Shown here piece after piece: positions 44,758 through 54,070 of a DNA stretch of 64,000 nt (position 1 is its first letter; every line of letters starts with the position of its first letter). Below the pieces are notes generated by a model. The model did no database searches and was not told the DNA's origin. It saw nothing but the letters and a program-made list of their open reading frames with translations. Source of the stretch: JAEXZL01 sp049943125 (GTDB lineage: Bacteria; Bacillota; Clostridia; Clostridiales; Clostridiaceae); NCBI RefSeq assembly GCF_049943125.1, contig NZ_CP188040.1, forward strand, positions 2,046,001 to 2,110,000. The letters run 5' to 3'. A program made the translations under genes and the position numbers.

Positions 44758-46452
44758 ATGAAGTTTAGTGAGTACAAGTACGAACGAATTGATTTTAAGG
44801 CTGTTGAAGAAAGCTTCAATAAGCTTATTAAAGAATTTAATGAAGCAGGCTCCTTTGAAGAACAGAACAATGTCATGAAGGAAATAAATAAGCTTCGGAA
44901 TAAAGTAGAAACCATGGCTGTTCTGGTACAAATAAGGCATACCATAGACACCACAGACAAATTCTATGAAGAGGAAAATGACTATATTGATGAGATTATG
45001 CCATTATATTCTGGGTTAACAACAGAATATTATAAGGCAATAATAGGTTCTAAGTTTAGAGAAGAGCTGGAAAAGGCATGGGGAAAGCAGCTGTTTAAGC
45101 TGGCAGAACTAGCTATCAAGACCTTTAAGCCTGAAATTATAGAGGACTTGCAGCAGGAAAATAAGCTGAAATCTGAATATACAAAGCTTAAGGCTTCAGC
45201 TAAGATTGATTTTATGGGAGAAGAAAGAAATTTATCAGGTATTACTCCATTTCTTCAGCACAAGGATAGAGAAATAAGAAAGCAAGCTGTAGAAGCTAAA
45301 TTTGGTTTCTTTAAGGAAAATGAAAAGGAATTTGATAGGATATATGATGAGCTTGTTAAGATCAGAACCAAGATTGCAAGGAAGCTAGGTTATAAATCCT
45401 TTGTAGAGCTTGGCTATGACCGTATGAGCAGAGCTGATTACAATGCTGATATGGTTAAAAATTACAGAGATCAAGTGCTTCAGTATGTTGTTCCTGAAAC
45501 TACTGCCTTAAGAGAAAGACAGAGGGAAAGACTTGGCCTTGATAAGCTTTATTTTTATGATGAAGATATTGCATTTAACTCTGGAAATGCTACCCCAAAG
45601 GGAGATCCTCAGTGGATAGTAGATAACGGCAGAAGGATGTATTCAGAGCTTTCCAAAGAGACAGAGGAATTCTTTGATTTCATGATGGAAAATGAGCTCA
45701 TGGATTTGGTAAATAAAAAGGGTAAGGCTGGTGGAGGCTACTGCACCTATATTGCTGATTATAAAGCACCATTTATCTTTAGTAACTTCAATGGGACCAG
45801 TGGAGATATAGACGTACTTACACATGAGGCTGGGCACGCATTCCAGGTATACTCCTCTAGAAGTATAGGAATTCCAGAATATGCGTTTCCGACCTATGAA
45901 GCTGCAGAGATTCACTCCATGAGCATGGAATTCTTCACCTGGCCTTGGATGGGACTGTTCTTCCAGGAAGAGGAGGAAAAGTATAAGTTTGATCATCTCT
46001 CCAGCGGACTTTTATTCCTTCCATATGGCGTTACTGTAGATGAATTCCAGCATGAGGTTTATGCTAATCCAGATATGACACCAGAGGAAAGAAAGGCTAA
46101 ATGGAGAGAGATAGAGAGGAAGTATCTTCCCCATAGGGATTATGAAGGCAATGACCTTCTTGAAAGAGGTGGCTTCTTCTATCAACAGGGACATATATTT
46201 GAGGACCCATTCTATTATATAGATTATACCTTAGCTCAGGTTTGTGCCTTCCAGTTCTGGAAGAAGTCTAGAGAAGACAGAGAAAAAGCCTGGGAGGACT
46301 ATTTAAGATTATGTAAGGCTGGAGGAAGCAAATCCTTCTTAGAGCTTGTTGACCTTGCAAATCTAAACTCTCCCTTTAAGGATGGCTGTATAGAGGAGGT
46401 TATGGTACCTATAAAGGAATATCTTGACTCTGTGGATGATAGTAGCCTTTAA
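44758..46452 (+). CDS. M3-family oligoendopeptidase (PepF-like)
   Basis: 564-residue cytosolic zinc metallopeptidase that degrades short peptides. The metal motif is HEAGH, with H356, E357 and H360, and the third ligand glutamate lies in EAAEIHSMSMEF about 25 residues later. Most of the rest is helical, as in PepF. AGGAGG is 7 nt before the ATG. It lies 68 bp after alaA without a clear terminator. Confidence 0.93.
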   Translation: MKFSEYKYERIDFKAVEESFNKLIKEFNEAGSFEEQNNVMKEINKLRNKVETMAVLVQIRHTIDTTDKFYEEENDYIDEIMPLYSGLTTEYYKAIIGSKFREELEKAWGKQLFKLAELAIKTFKPEIIEDLQQENKLKSEYTKLKASAKIDFMGEERNLSGITPFLQHKDREIRKQAVEAKFGFFKENEKEFDRIYDELVKIRTKIARKLGYKSFVELGYDRMSRADYNADMVKNYRDQVLQYVVPETTALRERQRERLGLDKLYFYDEDIAFNSGNATPKGDPQWIVDNGRRMYSELSKETEEFFDFMMENELMDLVNKKGKAGGGYCTYIADYKAPFIFSNFNGTSGDIDVLTHEAGHAFQVYSSRSIGIPEYAFPTYEAAEIHSMSMEFFTWPWMGLFFQEEEEKYKFDHLSSGLLFLPYGVTVDEFQHEVYANPDMTPEERKAKWREIERKYLPHRDYEGNDLLERGGFFYQQGHIFEDPFYYIDYTLAQVCAFQFWKKSREDREKAWEDYLRLCKAGGSKSFLELVDLANLNSPFKDGCIEEVMVPIKEYLDSVDDSSL

Positions 46453-46455
46453 AAC

Positions 46456-46478
46456 AATAGACCGCGCTGCGGTCTATT
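46456..46478 (+). terminator. Rho-independent terminator
   Basis: Compact 10-bp stem AATAGACCGC / GCGGTCTATT with a 3-nt loop, followed by TCATT. It lies just after the peptidase stop. Confidence 0.7.
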
Positions 46479-46509
46479 TCATTATTATGTAAAGCTAGGA
46501 GTGATATTA

Positions 46510-47274
46510 TTGCTAGTAAACGATAATCTAATTATTGATAAAGTATATATAGAAGGTATTCCTGCCTTGGTTTTTAAGCCTAGAAACACCCTTCAGGAAG
46601 GGCTTCCCCTGGTGATTTTATATCATGGCTGGTCCTCTAATAAAGAAAACCAAGTAATGCTTGCAAGTACTATTGCTCTTTATGGCTATGTGGTTTTAGC
46701 AGCAGATGCAGTAAATCACGGCGAAAGAGGTAGCCTGGATTATAGCAATGAAAAAAATGTAGTGGAAAAGTTCTGGCCTACGATTTTTAATAACATTAAT
46801 GAGTCAAGTAAGCTTATTGATTATGGAATTAATGTGCTGAAAGCGGATAAGGAAAGGCTTGCGGTTATGGGGCACTCAATGGGAGGCTTCACAGCATCAG
46901 GAGTATTTGTGTCTCATCCTGACTTTAAAACGGTGATAAACATCAGTGGCTCCTTTGCCTATGAGAAGGCAGAAGAGCTTATGATGTCTCGTTTCCCTGG
47001 GGTTTATGTGGATGAGGAGCATAAAAGGGAGCTGAGAGAATATGATCCTGTATTGAAGCTGGATATGCTAAATAATAGACCTATATTGATGCTTCATGGG
47101 GGAGATGATCAGGTGATCCCCAGGGGAGGGCAGGAGTACTTTTATAAGGAAGCAAAGAGCTTGTACAAAAATAAACCAAGCGATTTTAAGCTGGTTATCT
47201 ATGAAGGTGGTAATCATAGTATTACGATTAAAATGATTGAAGAGCTTATTATTTGGCTTCAAGAAAAGCTGTAA
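46510..47274 (+). CDS. Alpha/beta hydrolase (YitV-like esterase)
   Basis: 254-residue cytosolic serine hydrolase. Nucleophile elbow GHSMGGF with the serine at about residue 122, oxyanion region YHGWSSNK, acid in HGGDDQVIP and base in GGNHSI. The pattern matches the prolyl-oligopeptidase-like esterases YitV/YtmA. Start is TTG at 46510 after AGGAGTG; GTG at 46501 overlaps that box. Confidence 0.87.
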   Translation: MLVNDNLIIDKVYIEGIPALVFKPRNTLQEGLPLVILYHGWSSNKENQVMLASTIALYGYVVLAADAVNHGERGSLDYSNEKNVVEKFWPTIFNNINESSKLIDYGINVLKADKERLAVMGHSMGGFTASGVFVSHPDFKTVINISGSFAYEKAEELMMSRFPGVYVDEEHKRELREYDPVLKLDMLNNRPILMLHGGDDQVIPRGGQEYFYKEAKSLYKNKPSDFKLVIYEGGNHSITIKMIEELIIWLQEKL

Positions 47275-47374
47275 ATAAAGTTAAGAATATCGCGAAGCAG
47301 TCCCTGCCTTTAAGAATTAAACCTTAGAATTATGAATATATAATACTAGTAATATTATTCTTGGAGGAAGGATT

Positions 47375-47773
47375 ATGATTCAGTTAATAAATGTTTTAGG
47401 TTGGCTATCATTATTTTTTGTTTTGATGACGGCAATTTATCATCTGTTAGATTTGACAATTAAAGGAAGGTTTTATGAGCTTTTGAACAAGGTTCATAGA
47501 GGATTAGAAGGTCTGGCAATAACCTTTGGCTTTATTCATGGATATTATATGGCCCATGAGGGAGGACTTGTTTCTGGATATTTCGCCTGGCTTATTCTTG
47601 CCTGGTTATTGATTTCAGAGCTGTTTTTTAAGCCTAAAACACCAGGAAATAAGTGGCGTGGTTATGTAACGGCATTGATTGTAATGCTGGTGCTTTTTGC
47701 CTTGTTCCATGTTTACAGTGCTATCGTAGGTGAGCCAGTAATAAAAATAATCGATATGATTGAAACAGTTTAG
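47375..47773 (+). CDS. Small polytopic membrane protein, function unknown
   Basis: 132 residues, four hydrophobic helices (about 5-25, 44-62, 66-84, 95-113). Several histidines lie in or beside helices (H23, H40, H54, H60 and one near 111), the kind of pattern seen in b-type haem membrane proteins, but I recognise no family and do not claim haem binding. A GGAGGAAGG box precedes the ATG. Confidence 0.65.
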   Translation: MIQLINVLGWLSLFFVLMTAIYHLLDLTIKGRFYELLNKVHRGLEGLAITFGFIHGYYMAHEGGLVSGYFAWLILAWLLISELFFKPKTPGNKWRGYVTALIVMLVLFALFHVYSAIVGEPVIKIIDMIETV

Positions 47774-47796
47774 AGCAGCTTAAAGGGCTGCTCTAT
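47772..47796 (+). terminator. Terminator-like hairpin
   Basis: Stem AGAGCAGC / GCTGCTCT directly at the stop of the small membrane protein gene. Confidence 0.65.
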
Positions 47797-47797
47797 T

Positions 47798-47842
47798 AAT
47801 CTATAAAAGAAGCAGATATTATATCTGCTTCTTTTATAGATT
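47798..47842. terminator. Bidirectional terminator, 45-bp palindrome
   Basis: Perfect 22-bp inverted repeat around one central base (arm AATCTATAAAAGAAGCAGAT...). The right arm contains the stop codon of the convergent acetyltransferase gene. Confidence 0.75.
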
Positions 47843-48403
47843 ATACTCTAATGTTAGGTACTCATGAGCTAAAATGGCATAGTGCTTTTCATCAAGAATT
47901 TTTCCTTTTATAAGATCTCTACCCTGACAGGTTCCCTCATAATGCATGCCGCATTTCTCCATAACTCTTCCGGAACCATCGTTACCCACATAGTGGCAAG
48001 CTTCCACACGGTCAACCTTAAGCTTGTTAAAGGAAAGAGCTAAGATCATCTCTACGGCTTCTGTCATATAGCCTTTATTCCAATATCCTTTGTTTAGTAC
48101 ATATCCGAAGGAGGCTTTGTTATTATAAGAGTCAAATCTTATATCAATACAGCCTACACATTTATTTCCTTCTTTAAGTTCAATTGCATAGATTCCTTTT
48201 CTCTTCATATAGATATTCTCTATTATATTTTTAGCCATATCCTTTGTGGTTATAGTGTCCCAGGTGAGAAATTTTGTGACTATTGGGTCAGAGGCAAACT
48301 CAAAAACATCATCAGTATCTTTTAAGGTAAAAGGACGTAAAATTATTCTTGGTCCTTGCAGTACATTATTTTCTTCAAGAATTTGATTGTAATTTACTAT
48401 CAT
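47834..48403 (-). CDS. GNAT acetyltransferase (RimJ/RimL-like)
   Basis: 189-residue cytosolic N-acetyltransferase. The start IILRPFTLKDTDDVFEFA and the acetyl-CoA region GYVLNKGYWNKGYMTEAV are characteristic of the RimJ/RimL group that modifies ribosomal protein N-termini or small amines and antibiotics. The acceptor is unknown. Its last codons lie inside a 45-bp palindrome serving as terminator. Confidence 0.87.
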   Translation of the reverse strand: MIVNYNQILEENNVLQGPRIILRPFTLKDTDDVFEFASDPIVTKFLTWDTITTKDMAKNIIENIYMKRKGIYAIELKEGNKCVGCIDIRFDSYNNKASFGYVLNKGYWNKGYMTEAVEMILALSFNKLKVDRVEACHYVGNDGSGRVMEKCGMHYEGTCQGRDLIKGKILDEKHYAILAHEYLTLEYNL

Positions 48404-48650
48404 AAAATCACCATTATACCATTTATTTACTTTTTAGTTTATCACATCAGGGAAATGGTTTCCATTAATTAAAAAATTAACAGGTTTAAAACTATTTTAA
48501 ATATTATTAACACACTGTATAATTATTCTGTTGGCTTAATTATAGGTCTCTGTATTAATTTAGTGATTGTATAACTAGAGATTAAAGGGGGGAATTTGCA
48601 TCCTTAAGATTAGAGTAATTTGAAACTATATTATGTAAGGGGTGTGTTTA

Positions 48651-49970
48651 ATGGATGGAATAAGAGAGAATGTTCAAATTATAGCATTAATTATTTTTAT
48701 TGTTACATATGGATCATTGATGATTTTTGGGAAATATCGTACACACATAGCTTTAGGCTCTGCTTTAATTTTTATCTTTTTAGGAATATTACCGCTAGAT
48801 GAGGTCTTTGCAACCATAGATTGGAATGTAATTATGATGATAGCTGGTACTATGGGAATTGTTTATTTATTTACTGAATCAAAAATGCCTGCGCTTCTTG
48901 CTGATGAGCTTATATCAAGGATGCCTAATGTTAAATGGGCAGTGGTTTCCTTATCCTTATTTGCAGGAATAATATCGGCTTTTGTAGATAATGTGGCTAC
49001 GGTATTGATGGTTGCTCCTGTAGCACTGACAATAGCAAAAAAGCTTAAGATATCACCTGTACCTAGTATTATTTGTATTGCATTGTCTTCCAATCTTCAG
49101 GGAGCCGCAACTCTAGTTGGAGATACAACTTCTATACTGCTGGCAAAGGCAGCAAACTTAGATTTTTTTGATTTTTTCTATATGAATAATAAAATAGGTA
49201 TGTTTTTTGTTGTACAAGCTGGTGCAATGGTAAGTGTAATGCTGATGCTTTTCATGTTTAGAAAAGAGAATAATAAGATACAGATGAAGGAAAGAACAAA
49301 GGTTACAGACTATTTTCCTACGATAATGCTTCTTCTAACCTTAGCTACACTTATTGTAGTCTCCTTCATTCCTTACAAGAGTGCAGCAGCACCAGGACAG
49401 CTGTACAAGCCTGAAATTACCAATGGCTTAGTATGTATAGTATTTTTCTTAATAGGAATTACAAAGGAATTAGTTAAAAATAAAAATAAGGAACTAGTAA
49501 AAAATGCTTTCAAGGAAATAGATTTTGCTACAATACTTCTCTTAACTGGTTTGTTCATTGTAATAGGAGGTATTAAGAATGCAGGAATTATTGACTCTGT
49601 TAGCAAGATAATCTCAAGTATGAGTGGAGGTTCTGTATTTATAATTTATTCTATTATCGTATGGATGTCTGTATTCTTTTCAGCTTTTATAGATAATATA
49701 CCCTATGTTGCGACAATGCTTCCTGTGGTAGCAGGAATATCTAATACTTTAGGAATTGATCCTAACCTTCTTTATTTTGGACTTTTATGTGGAGCTACTC
49801 TAGGCGGAAATATGACTCCAATAGGAGCATCGGCAAATATTGCTGGTATAGGTATTCTTCGAAAGGAAGGCTATGAGGTACAGGCAAAGACCTTTATGAA
49901 ATATGGTATTCCATTTACTCTCTCTGCCGTTACCGTAGGTTATGTATTAATTTGGTTCCTATGGAAGTAA
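48651..49970 (+). CDS. SLC13/ArsB-type (ion transporter superfamily) permease
   Basis: 439-residue membrane transporter with about 11-12 helices. Two related half-signatures show the internal duplication: SAFVDNVATVLMVAP at about residues 110-125 and SAFIDNIPYVATMLPV near 345-360, each inside a re-entrant region, plus GGNMTPIGASANI. This is the ArsB/NhaD/CitM-like group, which carries arsenite, sodium-proton exchange or carboxylates. No arsenic genes are near, so the substrate is open. ATG at 48651 is preceded by GGGGTG. Confidence 0.87.
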   Translation: MDGIRENVQIIALIIFIVTYGSLMIFGKYRTHIALGSALIFIFLGILPLDEVFATIDWNVIMMIAGTMGIVYLFTESKMPALLADELISRMPNVKWAVVSLSLFAGIISAFVDNVATVLMVAPVALTIAKKLKISPVPSIICIALSSNLQGAATLVGDTTSILLAKAANLDFFDFFYMNNKIGMFFVVQAGAMVSVMLMLFMFRKENNKIQMKERTKVTDYFPTIMLLLTLATLIVVSFIPYKSAAAPGQLYKPEITNGLVCIVFFLIGITKELVKNKNKELVKNAFKEIDFATILLLTGLFIVIGGIKNAGIIDSVSKIISSMSGGSVFIIYSIIVWMSVFFSAFIDNIPYVATMLPVVAGISNTLGIDPNLLYFGLLCGATLGGNMTPIGASANIAGIGILRKEGYEVQAKTFMKYGIPFTLSAVTVGYVLIWFLWK

Positions 49971-49987
49971 AATAGTTGTAGGAAGTA

Positions 49988-50016
49988 TTGACTTTTTTTA
50001 GAAACTAGCTCATAAT
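49988..50016 (+). promoter_or_regulatory. Promoter of the tyrS T-box transcript
   Basis: TTGACT at 49988-49993, a 17-bp spacer and CATAAT at 50011-50016. Confidence 0.6.
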
Positions 50017-50039
50017 GGCTATAAATCAATTATGAATAA

Positions 50040-50335
50040 ACACAGTGATGGGAAAGAGTAGATTTAGTTTTTCTTATACAGAGAGCTTCCGGCTGGTGAA
50101 AGGAAGATAAGAAGCTATTTTGAATACCTCCTTGAGTGGAGCACCAAAATTCCTTAGGAAGAGTAGGCTGACTTGGGCTATCTGCATACCTTATAATGCT
50201 AGAGTATATGAGGCAGGATTCTGTCTGTGCGTACTTGAAGAGGTGGATGCCGTGAGGTATTCATAAATTGAGGTGGTAACACGAGATAATGCTCTCGTCC
50301 TTGGTAATTATACCGAGGACGGGAGCTTTTTAATT
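50040..50335 (+). promoter_or_regulatory. T-box leader, tyrosine (TAC) specifier
   Basis: The specifier loop reads GAATACCTC with TAC at 50125-50127, the Tyr codon. The T-box AGGTGGTAACACG begins at 50271. The terminator arm GCTCTCGTCCTTGG / CCGAGGACGGGAGC with T run spans 50291-50330. It precedes tyrS, so uncharged tRNA-Tyr should induce expression. Confidence 0.93.
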
Positions 50336-50365
50336 TGCGAAAAAGTAATTAAAGGAGGTTATATA

Positions 50366-51562
50366 ATGCTGTCAGTAGAAGAACAATTTAAAATAATTGC
50401 TAAGGGTGCTGAAGAAATTATCAGCGCTGAGGATCTAAAAAGAAAGCTAAAGAAGTCCATTAAGGAAAATAAACCTCTAAGAGTTAAGCTTGGCTTAGAT
50501 CCCTCTGCTCCTGATATACATTTAGGTCATGCCGTAGTGCTCAGAAAAATAAAACAGCTTCAGGATTTAGGCCATCAGTGTACAATCATCATAGGAGATT
50601 TTACAGGAATGATAGGTGACCCCACAGGAAAAGCAAAGGGGAGGAAGCAGCTTTCTGCGGAAGAGGTAATGATCAATGCAAAGACCTACCAGGAGCAGAT
50701 ATTCAAAATATTAGATAAAGAAAAAACAGAGGTAAGGTTTAATAGCCAGTGGTTAGCTAAATTAAGCTTTAAGGATATAATTGAGCTAACTTCAAGGTAC
50801 ACCGTGGCAAGAATGCTGGAAAGAGAAGACTTTAAAAGGAGATTTGAAGGAGGAGTGGCTATAGGAATCCATGAATTTTTCTACCCTTTGATGCAGGCTT
50901 ATGATTCCCTTGAAATAGAAGCCGATATAGAGCTGGGAGGCACGGACCAGAGATTTAATATTCTCATGGGAAGAACTCTTCAGAAGGATTGTGGAAAAGA
51001 AGCTCAAATAGCGCTGTTTATGCCACTTCTAGAAGGACTTGATGGTAAAGGAAAAATGAGTAAGAGCTTAGGAAATTATGTAGGTGTCATGGAGGAGGGT
51101 GATAGTATTTTTGGCAAGGTGATGTCTCTGCCTGACGAGCTTATTATTAAATACTTTAATTTAGCTACAGATATCCATCCAGACCAAGTGGAAAGGATAA
51201 AAGAAAGACTCTTAAAGGGAGAGAATCCTAGAAATATTAAGGAGGAGCTAGCCATAGAAATAACCACCCTATACTGTGGGAAAGAGGAAGCTCTCCGGGC
51301 AAAGGATAATTTTAATAAAATATTTCAAAAGAAAGAGCTTCCAGAGGAAATGGAGAAGTTTAAGCTCACTGCAGGAATGCAACTGTCAGAGATAATAAGG
51401 GCGGTTGGTTTTGCCGAGAGCAAAAGTGAGGCAAAGAGATTAATAGCTCAGGGAGCAGTAAAGATAGAAGGAATAAAAGTACTTCAGGATGAGGTGATTT
51501 CAAAAGGGGAGAAGGTGCTTCAGGTAGGAAAGCGTAAGTTTGGAAGGATTATTTTCCAATAG
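50366..51562 (+). CDS. tyrS: Tyrosyl-tRNA synthetase
   Basis: 398-residue class I synthetase that charges tRNA-Tyr. The HIGH-type motif is HLGH (PDIHLGHAVVLRK) and the KMSKS loop is GKMSKSLGNYV. A C-terminal S4 RNA-binding domain (about 335-398) follows. The sequence resembles the TyrZ-like bacterial subgroup. The frame continues upstream through the T-box, but the real start is the ATG at 50366 with AAAGGAGG 7 nt before it. Confidence 0.95.
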   Translation: MLSVEEQFKIIAKGAEEIISAEDLKRKLKKSIKENKPLRVKLGLDPSAPDIHLGHAVVLRKIKQLQDLGHQCTIIIGDFTGMIGDPTGKAKGRKQLSAEEVMINAKTYQEQIFKILDKEKTEVRFNSQWLAKLSFKDIIELTSRYTVARMLEREDFKRRFEGGVAIGIHEFFYPLMQAYDSLEIEADIELGGTDQRFNILMGRTLQKDCGKEAQIALFMPLLEGLDGKGKMSKSLGNYVGVMEEGDSIFGKVMSLPDELIIKYFNLATDIHPDQVERIKERLLKGENPRNIKEELAIEITTLYCGKEEALRAKDNFNKIFQKKELPEEMEKFKLTAGMQLSEIIRAVGFAESKSEAKRLIAQGAVKIEGIKVLQDEVISKGEKVLQVGKRKFGRIIFQ

Positions 51563-51640
51563 GCTCAGACTTTTGAATAATAACTCTCTTTAATGAAAAA
51601 ATAAGTTTACCAAGATACATTAAAGAGAGGAGAGAAGGCC

Positions 51641-52270
51641 TTGCTGAAGGATATTCCAATACCCCTGATAAATACCTTTATTTCTGCTGGAGCAATTATT
51701 ATAGGAACTCTTATAGGTGCCTACTGCAGCTGGATTATAACGAAAAAAGGCACTAAGCTTAACCTGATTCATCAGAAGAAGCTCCTTTATGAAAATATAA
51801 ATTATGATAAAGAATATCAAAAAAAGAGGCTTAGGGAATATGCCAATATAGTGAGGCTGGATATCTGTACTGCCATTTATGAGAGTATGAGGATAATAAA
51901 GGCAGCGGAAGAAGGGGAGGCTTTTAAGCCAGTGCTCCTTCCTGTTAATGAGAGATATTCTACAGTAATTGCAGCCTTAAGCAGTAAATATCAGCTGGAG
52001 GAATTAAGCTATATTTATCAGCTTTACGCCCTAATAGAAACTATAAATTATACTATTAAAGATAATGGATCAGAGGATTACTCTAATAGAGTATTGGAGG
52101 CTTATAAAGGCTTTCTTTTTAAGCTTTATAATGAAAACCTCCATAATATATTTAAGGTAAAGATTGATGATATAAGCTATAAGGCTTTATATGATAACCC
52201 AAATGCTGATGAAAAATATAGAAAAATATTATTAAAACTAGATAAGCTTTGTAAGAATAAAATGGAATAA
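51641..52270 (+). CDS. Membrane-anchored hypothetical protein
   Basis: 209 residues with one N-terminal hydrophobic segment (about 8-30) followed by a basic region and a mostly helical cytosolic part. No family recognised. The start is taken as TTG at 51641 with AGGAG 10 nt upstream; no ATG is near. It lies 79 bp after tyrS. Confidence 0.6.
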   Translation: MLKDIPIPLINTFISAGAIIIGTLIGAYCSWIITKKGTKLNLIHQKKLLYENINYDKEYQKKRLREYANIVRLDICTAIYESMRIIKAAEEGEAFKPVLLPVNERYSTVIAALSSKYQLEELSYIYQLYALIETINYTIKDNGSEDYSNRVLEAYKGFLFKLYNENLHNIFKVKIDDISYKALYDNPNADEKYRKILLKLDKLCKNKME

Positions 52271-52304
52271 AAATAAGCTCATCTCTGAGGATGAGCTTAT
52301 TTTT
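52269..52304. terminator. Bidirectional terminator
   Basis: Perfect stem AAAAATAAGCTCATC / GATGAGCTTATTTTT between convergent genes. Confidence 0.88.
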
Positions 52305-52349
52305 ATATTATATAATATTTACATGAGCTCGAGCTAGTAATCCGGGTTG

Positions 52350-52964
52350 TTATTTTTCTGCCTTCTCAAGAGCTCTTTGTGTTGCGATAATCCAGTTCTC
52401 TGTGGATACAGTTGCACCGGTGATAACGTCAGCGGAGGCGCTTTGTCTATCAATCATGGTCTTAGCTACATCTTTTCTGAATTGATTAAGGTTAGGGTAA
52501 GTTGTTCCATTAACTTCTTTACCAGTCCATTGAGTATAATCTATTTCTTTTCCGTCTTTATCTAATCTTCTAAGCTCTATATTGGTAATTTTTCCGTTTT
52601 TAATTGTAACTACTGATTCCTCAGAGCCATATTCCCACTTTTCACCCTTACCGGTATAGGTGCCATCTTTATAGGACTTCTTTGTATCAGTGGAGCCATT
52701 GCCGTTATTAGAACCATTGTTGGTACCATTGGTAGTGCCGTTATTTGTTCCATTATTTGTACCATTGTTAGTGGTTCCATTCTCCTTGTTTCCACCGTTG
52801 TTCATATTGCCATCGTTTCCTGTTTCTGTACCAGCGGAATTTTCCTTATCAGCGCCAGCACCAGCACCAGTGTTATTATCTGCATCATTACCATTGCCAC
52901 AACCACAAGCGCTGAGTCCAGTAGCTATAAGTATAGCCATAATTGTAGAGAGTACTTTTTTCAT
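52350..52964 (-). CDS. FMN-binding domain lipoprotein with Asn/Gly/Thr repeat
   Basis: 204 residues. Lipoprotein signal with lipobox LSAC at about residues 17-20. A low-complexity linker of NNGT-type repeats spans about 25-95. The C-terminal FMN_bind domain (about 100-204) includes the motif ADVITGATVST, where the threonine of SGAT-like motifs carries covalent FMN in RnfG/NqrC relatives. It is outside the membrane. It may take part in extracellular electron transfer or regulation; no redox partner gene is next to it. Confidence 0.85.
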   Translation of the reverse strand: MKKVLSTIMAILIATGLSACGCGNGNDADNNTGAGAGADKENSAGTETGNDGNMNNGGNKENGTTNNGTNNGTNNGTTNGTNNGSNNGNGSTDTKKSYKDGTYTGKGEKWEYGSEESVVTIKNGKITNIELRRLDKDGKEIDYTQWTGKEVNGTTYPNLNQFRKDVAKTMIDRQSASADVITGATVSTENWIIATQRALEKAEK

Positions 52965-53222
52965 TGTAATCCTCCTTAATTGGTAAATTATATTACATAT
53001 ATAGAATGTTTATTTTAATAATTTTTATACCAACTAATTATTTTATTAGAAGATTTTTATTTAAAAAATAGGCCTATTGATATAGAGTATCAATTAAGCT
53101 TGAGGTAAATAATATAAAGTGATAATATTATTATGTAGTATGAAGAAGAATAAATTGGAAGACAATATAAGTTTAGAGCATAACAATAATTACTAAATAT
53201 TTTTGAAAAGAAGGTTTTAAAT

Positions 53223-53975
53223 ATGATAATACAAAATGAACAAGAGCTAGAAGGCTTAAAGAAGATAGGAAGAATAGTTGCTATAGCAAGAGAAGAGATG
53301 ATAAAGGCAGTAAAGCCAGGAGTTACAACGAAAGAGCTGGATATGATAGCCAAGGAGATTTTGGATTCCTATGGAGCGAAATCTGCTCCCATTACCGAGT
53401 ACGATTATCCAGGGTATACCTGTATAAGTGTTAATGATGAGGTAGCACATGGTATACCAGGTTCAAGGGTTATACAACCAGGAGATTTGGTAAATGTGGA
53501 TGTATCCGCTGTTCTAGATGGCTTTTATTCCGATACAGGAGCCACTGTTATAGCAGGAGGAGAAGGAAGCGATCTTTATAAAAAGGTTCTTAAATGCTCT
53601 GAGGATGCTCTATATAAGGGCATCAGCAAAGCAAAGCCTGGAAGTAGGGTAAATCAAATTGGAAGAGCTATATTCAATGAGGCAAGGAGTAATGGCCTTA
53701 CTGTCATAAGAGATCTTACTGGACATGGTATAGGCAGAAAGCTTCATGATGAGCCTCATTATATATTCAACTACTACAATAAGGAAAATGATGAGCTCAT
53801 GGTTAATGGCATGGTTCTAGCTATAGAGACCTTTATATCTACAGGAGCAGAGCATATAGAGGAGCTTGAAGACGGTTGGACACTAGTTACCCCCGATGGC
53901 AGCGTGGTTTCACAGTTTGAACATACGGTGGTAGTTAATAATAATGAACCATTAATTCTTACAAAGCTTGATTAA
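53223..53975 (+). CDS. map: Methionine aminopeptidase type I
   Basis: 250-residue cytosolic enzyme that removes N-terminal methionine. The dinuclear metal ligands are visible in NVDVSAVLDGFYSDTG (first Asp pair), GHGIGRKLHDEP (His), AIETF (Glu) and SQFEHTVVV (Glu). A second Map may exist elsewhere, since this one is not in the ribosomal protein cluster. The ribosome binding site is weak (AAGAAGG). Confidence 0.94.
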   Translation: MIIQNEQELEGLKKIGRIVAIAREEMIKAVKPGVTTKELDMIAKEILDSYGAKSAPITEYDYPGYTCISVNDEVAHGIPGSRVIQPGDLVNVDVSAVLDGFYSDTGATVIAGGEGSDLYKKVLKCSEDALYKGISKAKPGSRVNQIGRAIFNEARSNGLTVIRDLTGHGIGRKLHDEPHYIFNYYNKENDELMVNGMVLAIETFISTGAEHIEELEDGWTLVTPDGSVVSQFEHTVVVNNNEPLILTKLD

Positions 53976-54012
53976 TTAAATTTTGGTATAATTAGGAAAC
54001 TGATAAAAATTC

Positions 54013-54070
54013 AAAAGCCGTAGATTTCATTGTGTGTACAAGGACATCACAGTGAAACTACGGCTTTTTT
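54013..54070. terminator. Bidirectional terminator
   Basis: Stem AAAAGCCGTAG / CTACGGCTTTT with further internal pairing (TTTCA / TGAAA), between convergent genes, T runs on both strands. Confidence 0.85.

Noticed and set aside
50273..50365. N-terminal extension of tyrS through the T-box
   Set aside because: Frame is open by chance through the terminator; AAAGGAGG precedes the ATG at 50366 and the product then starts where TyrS should.
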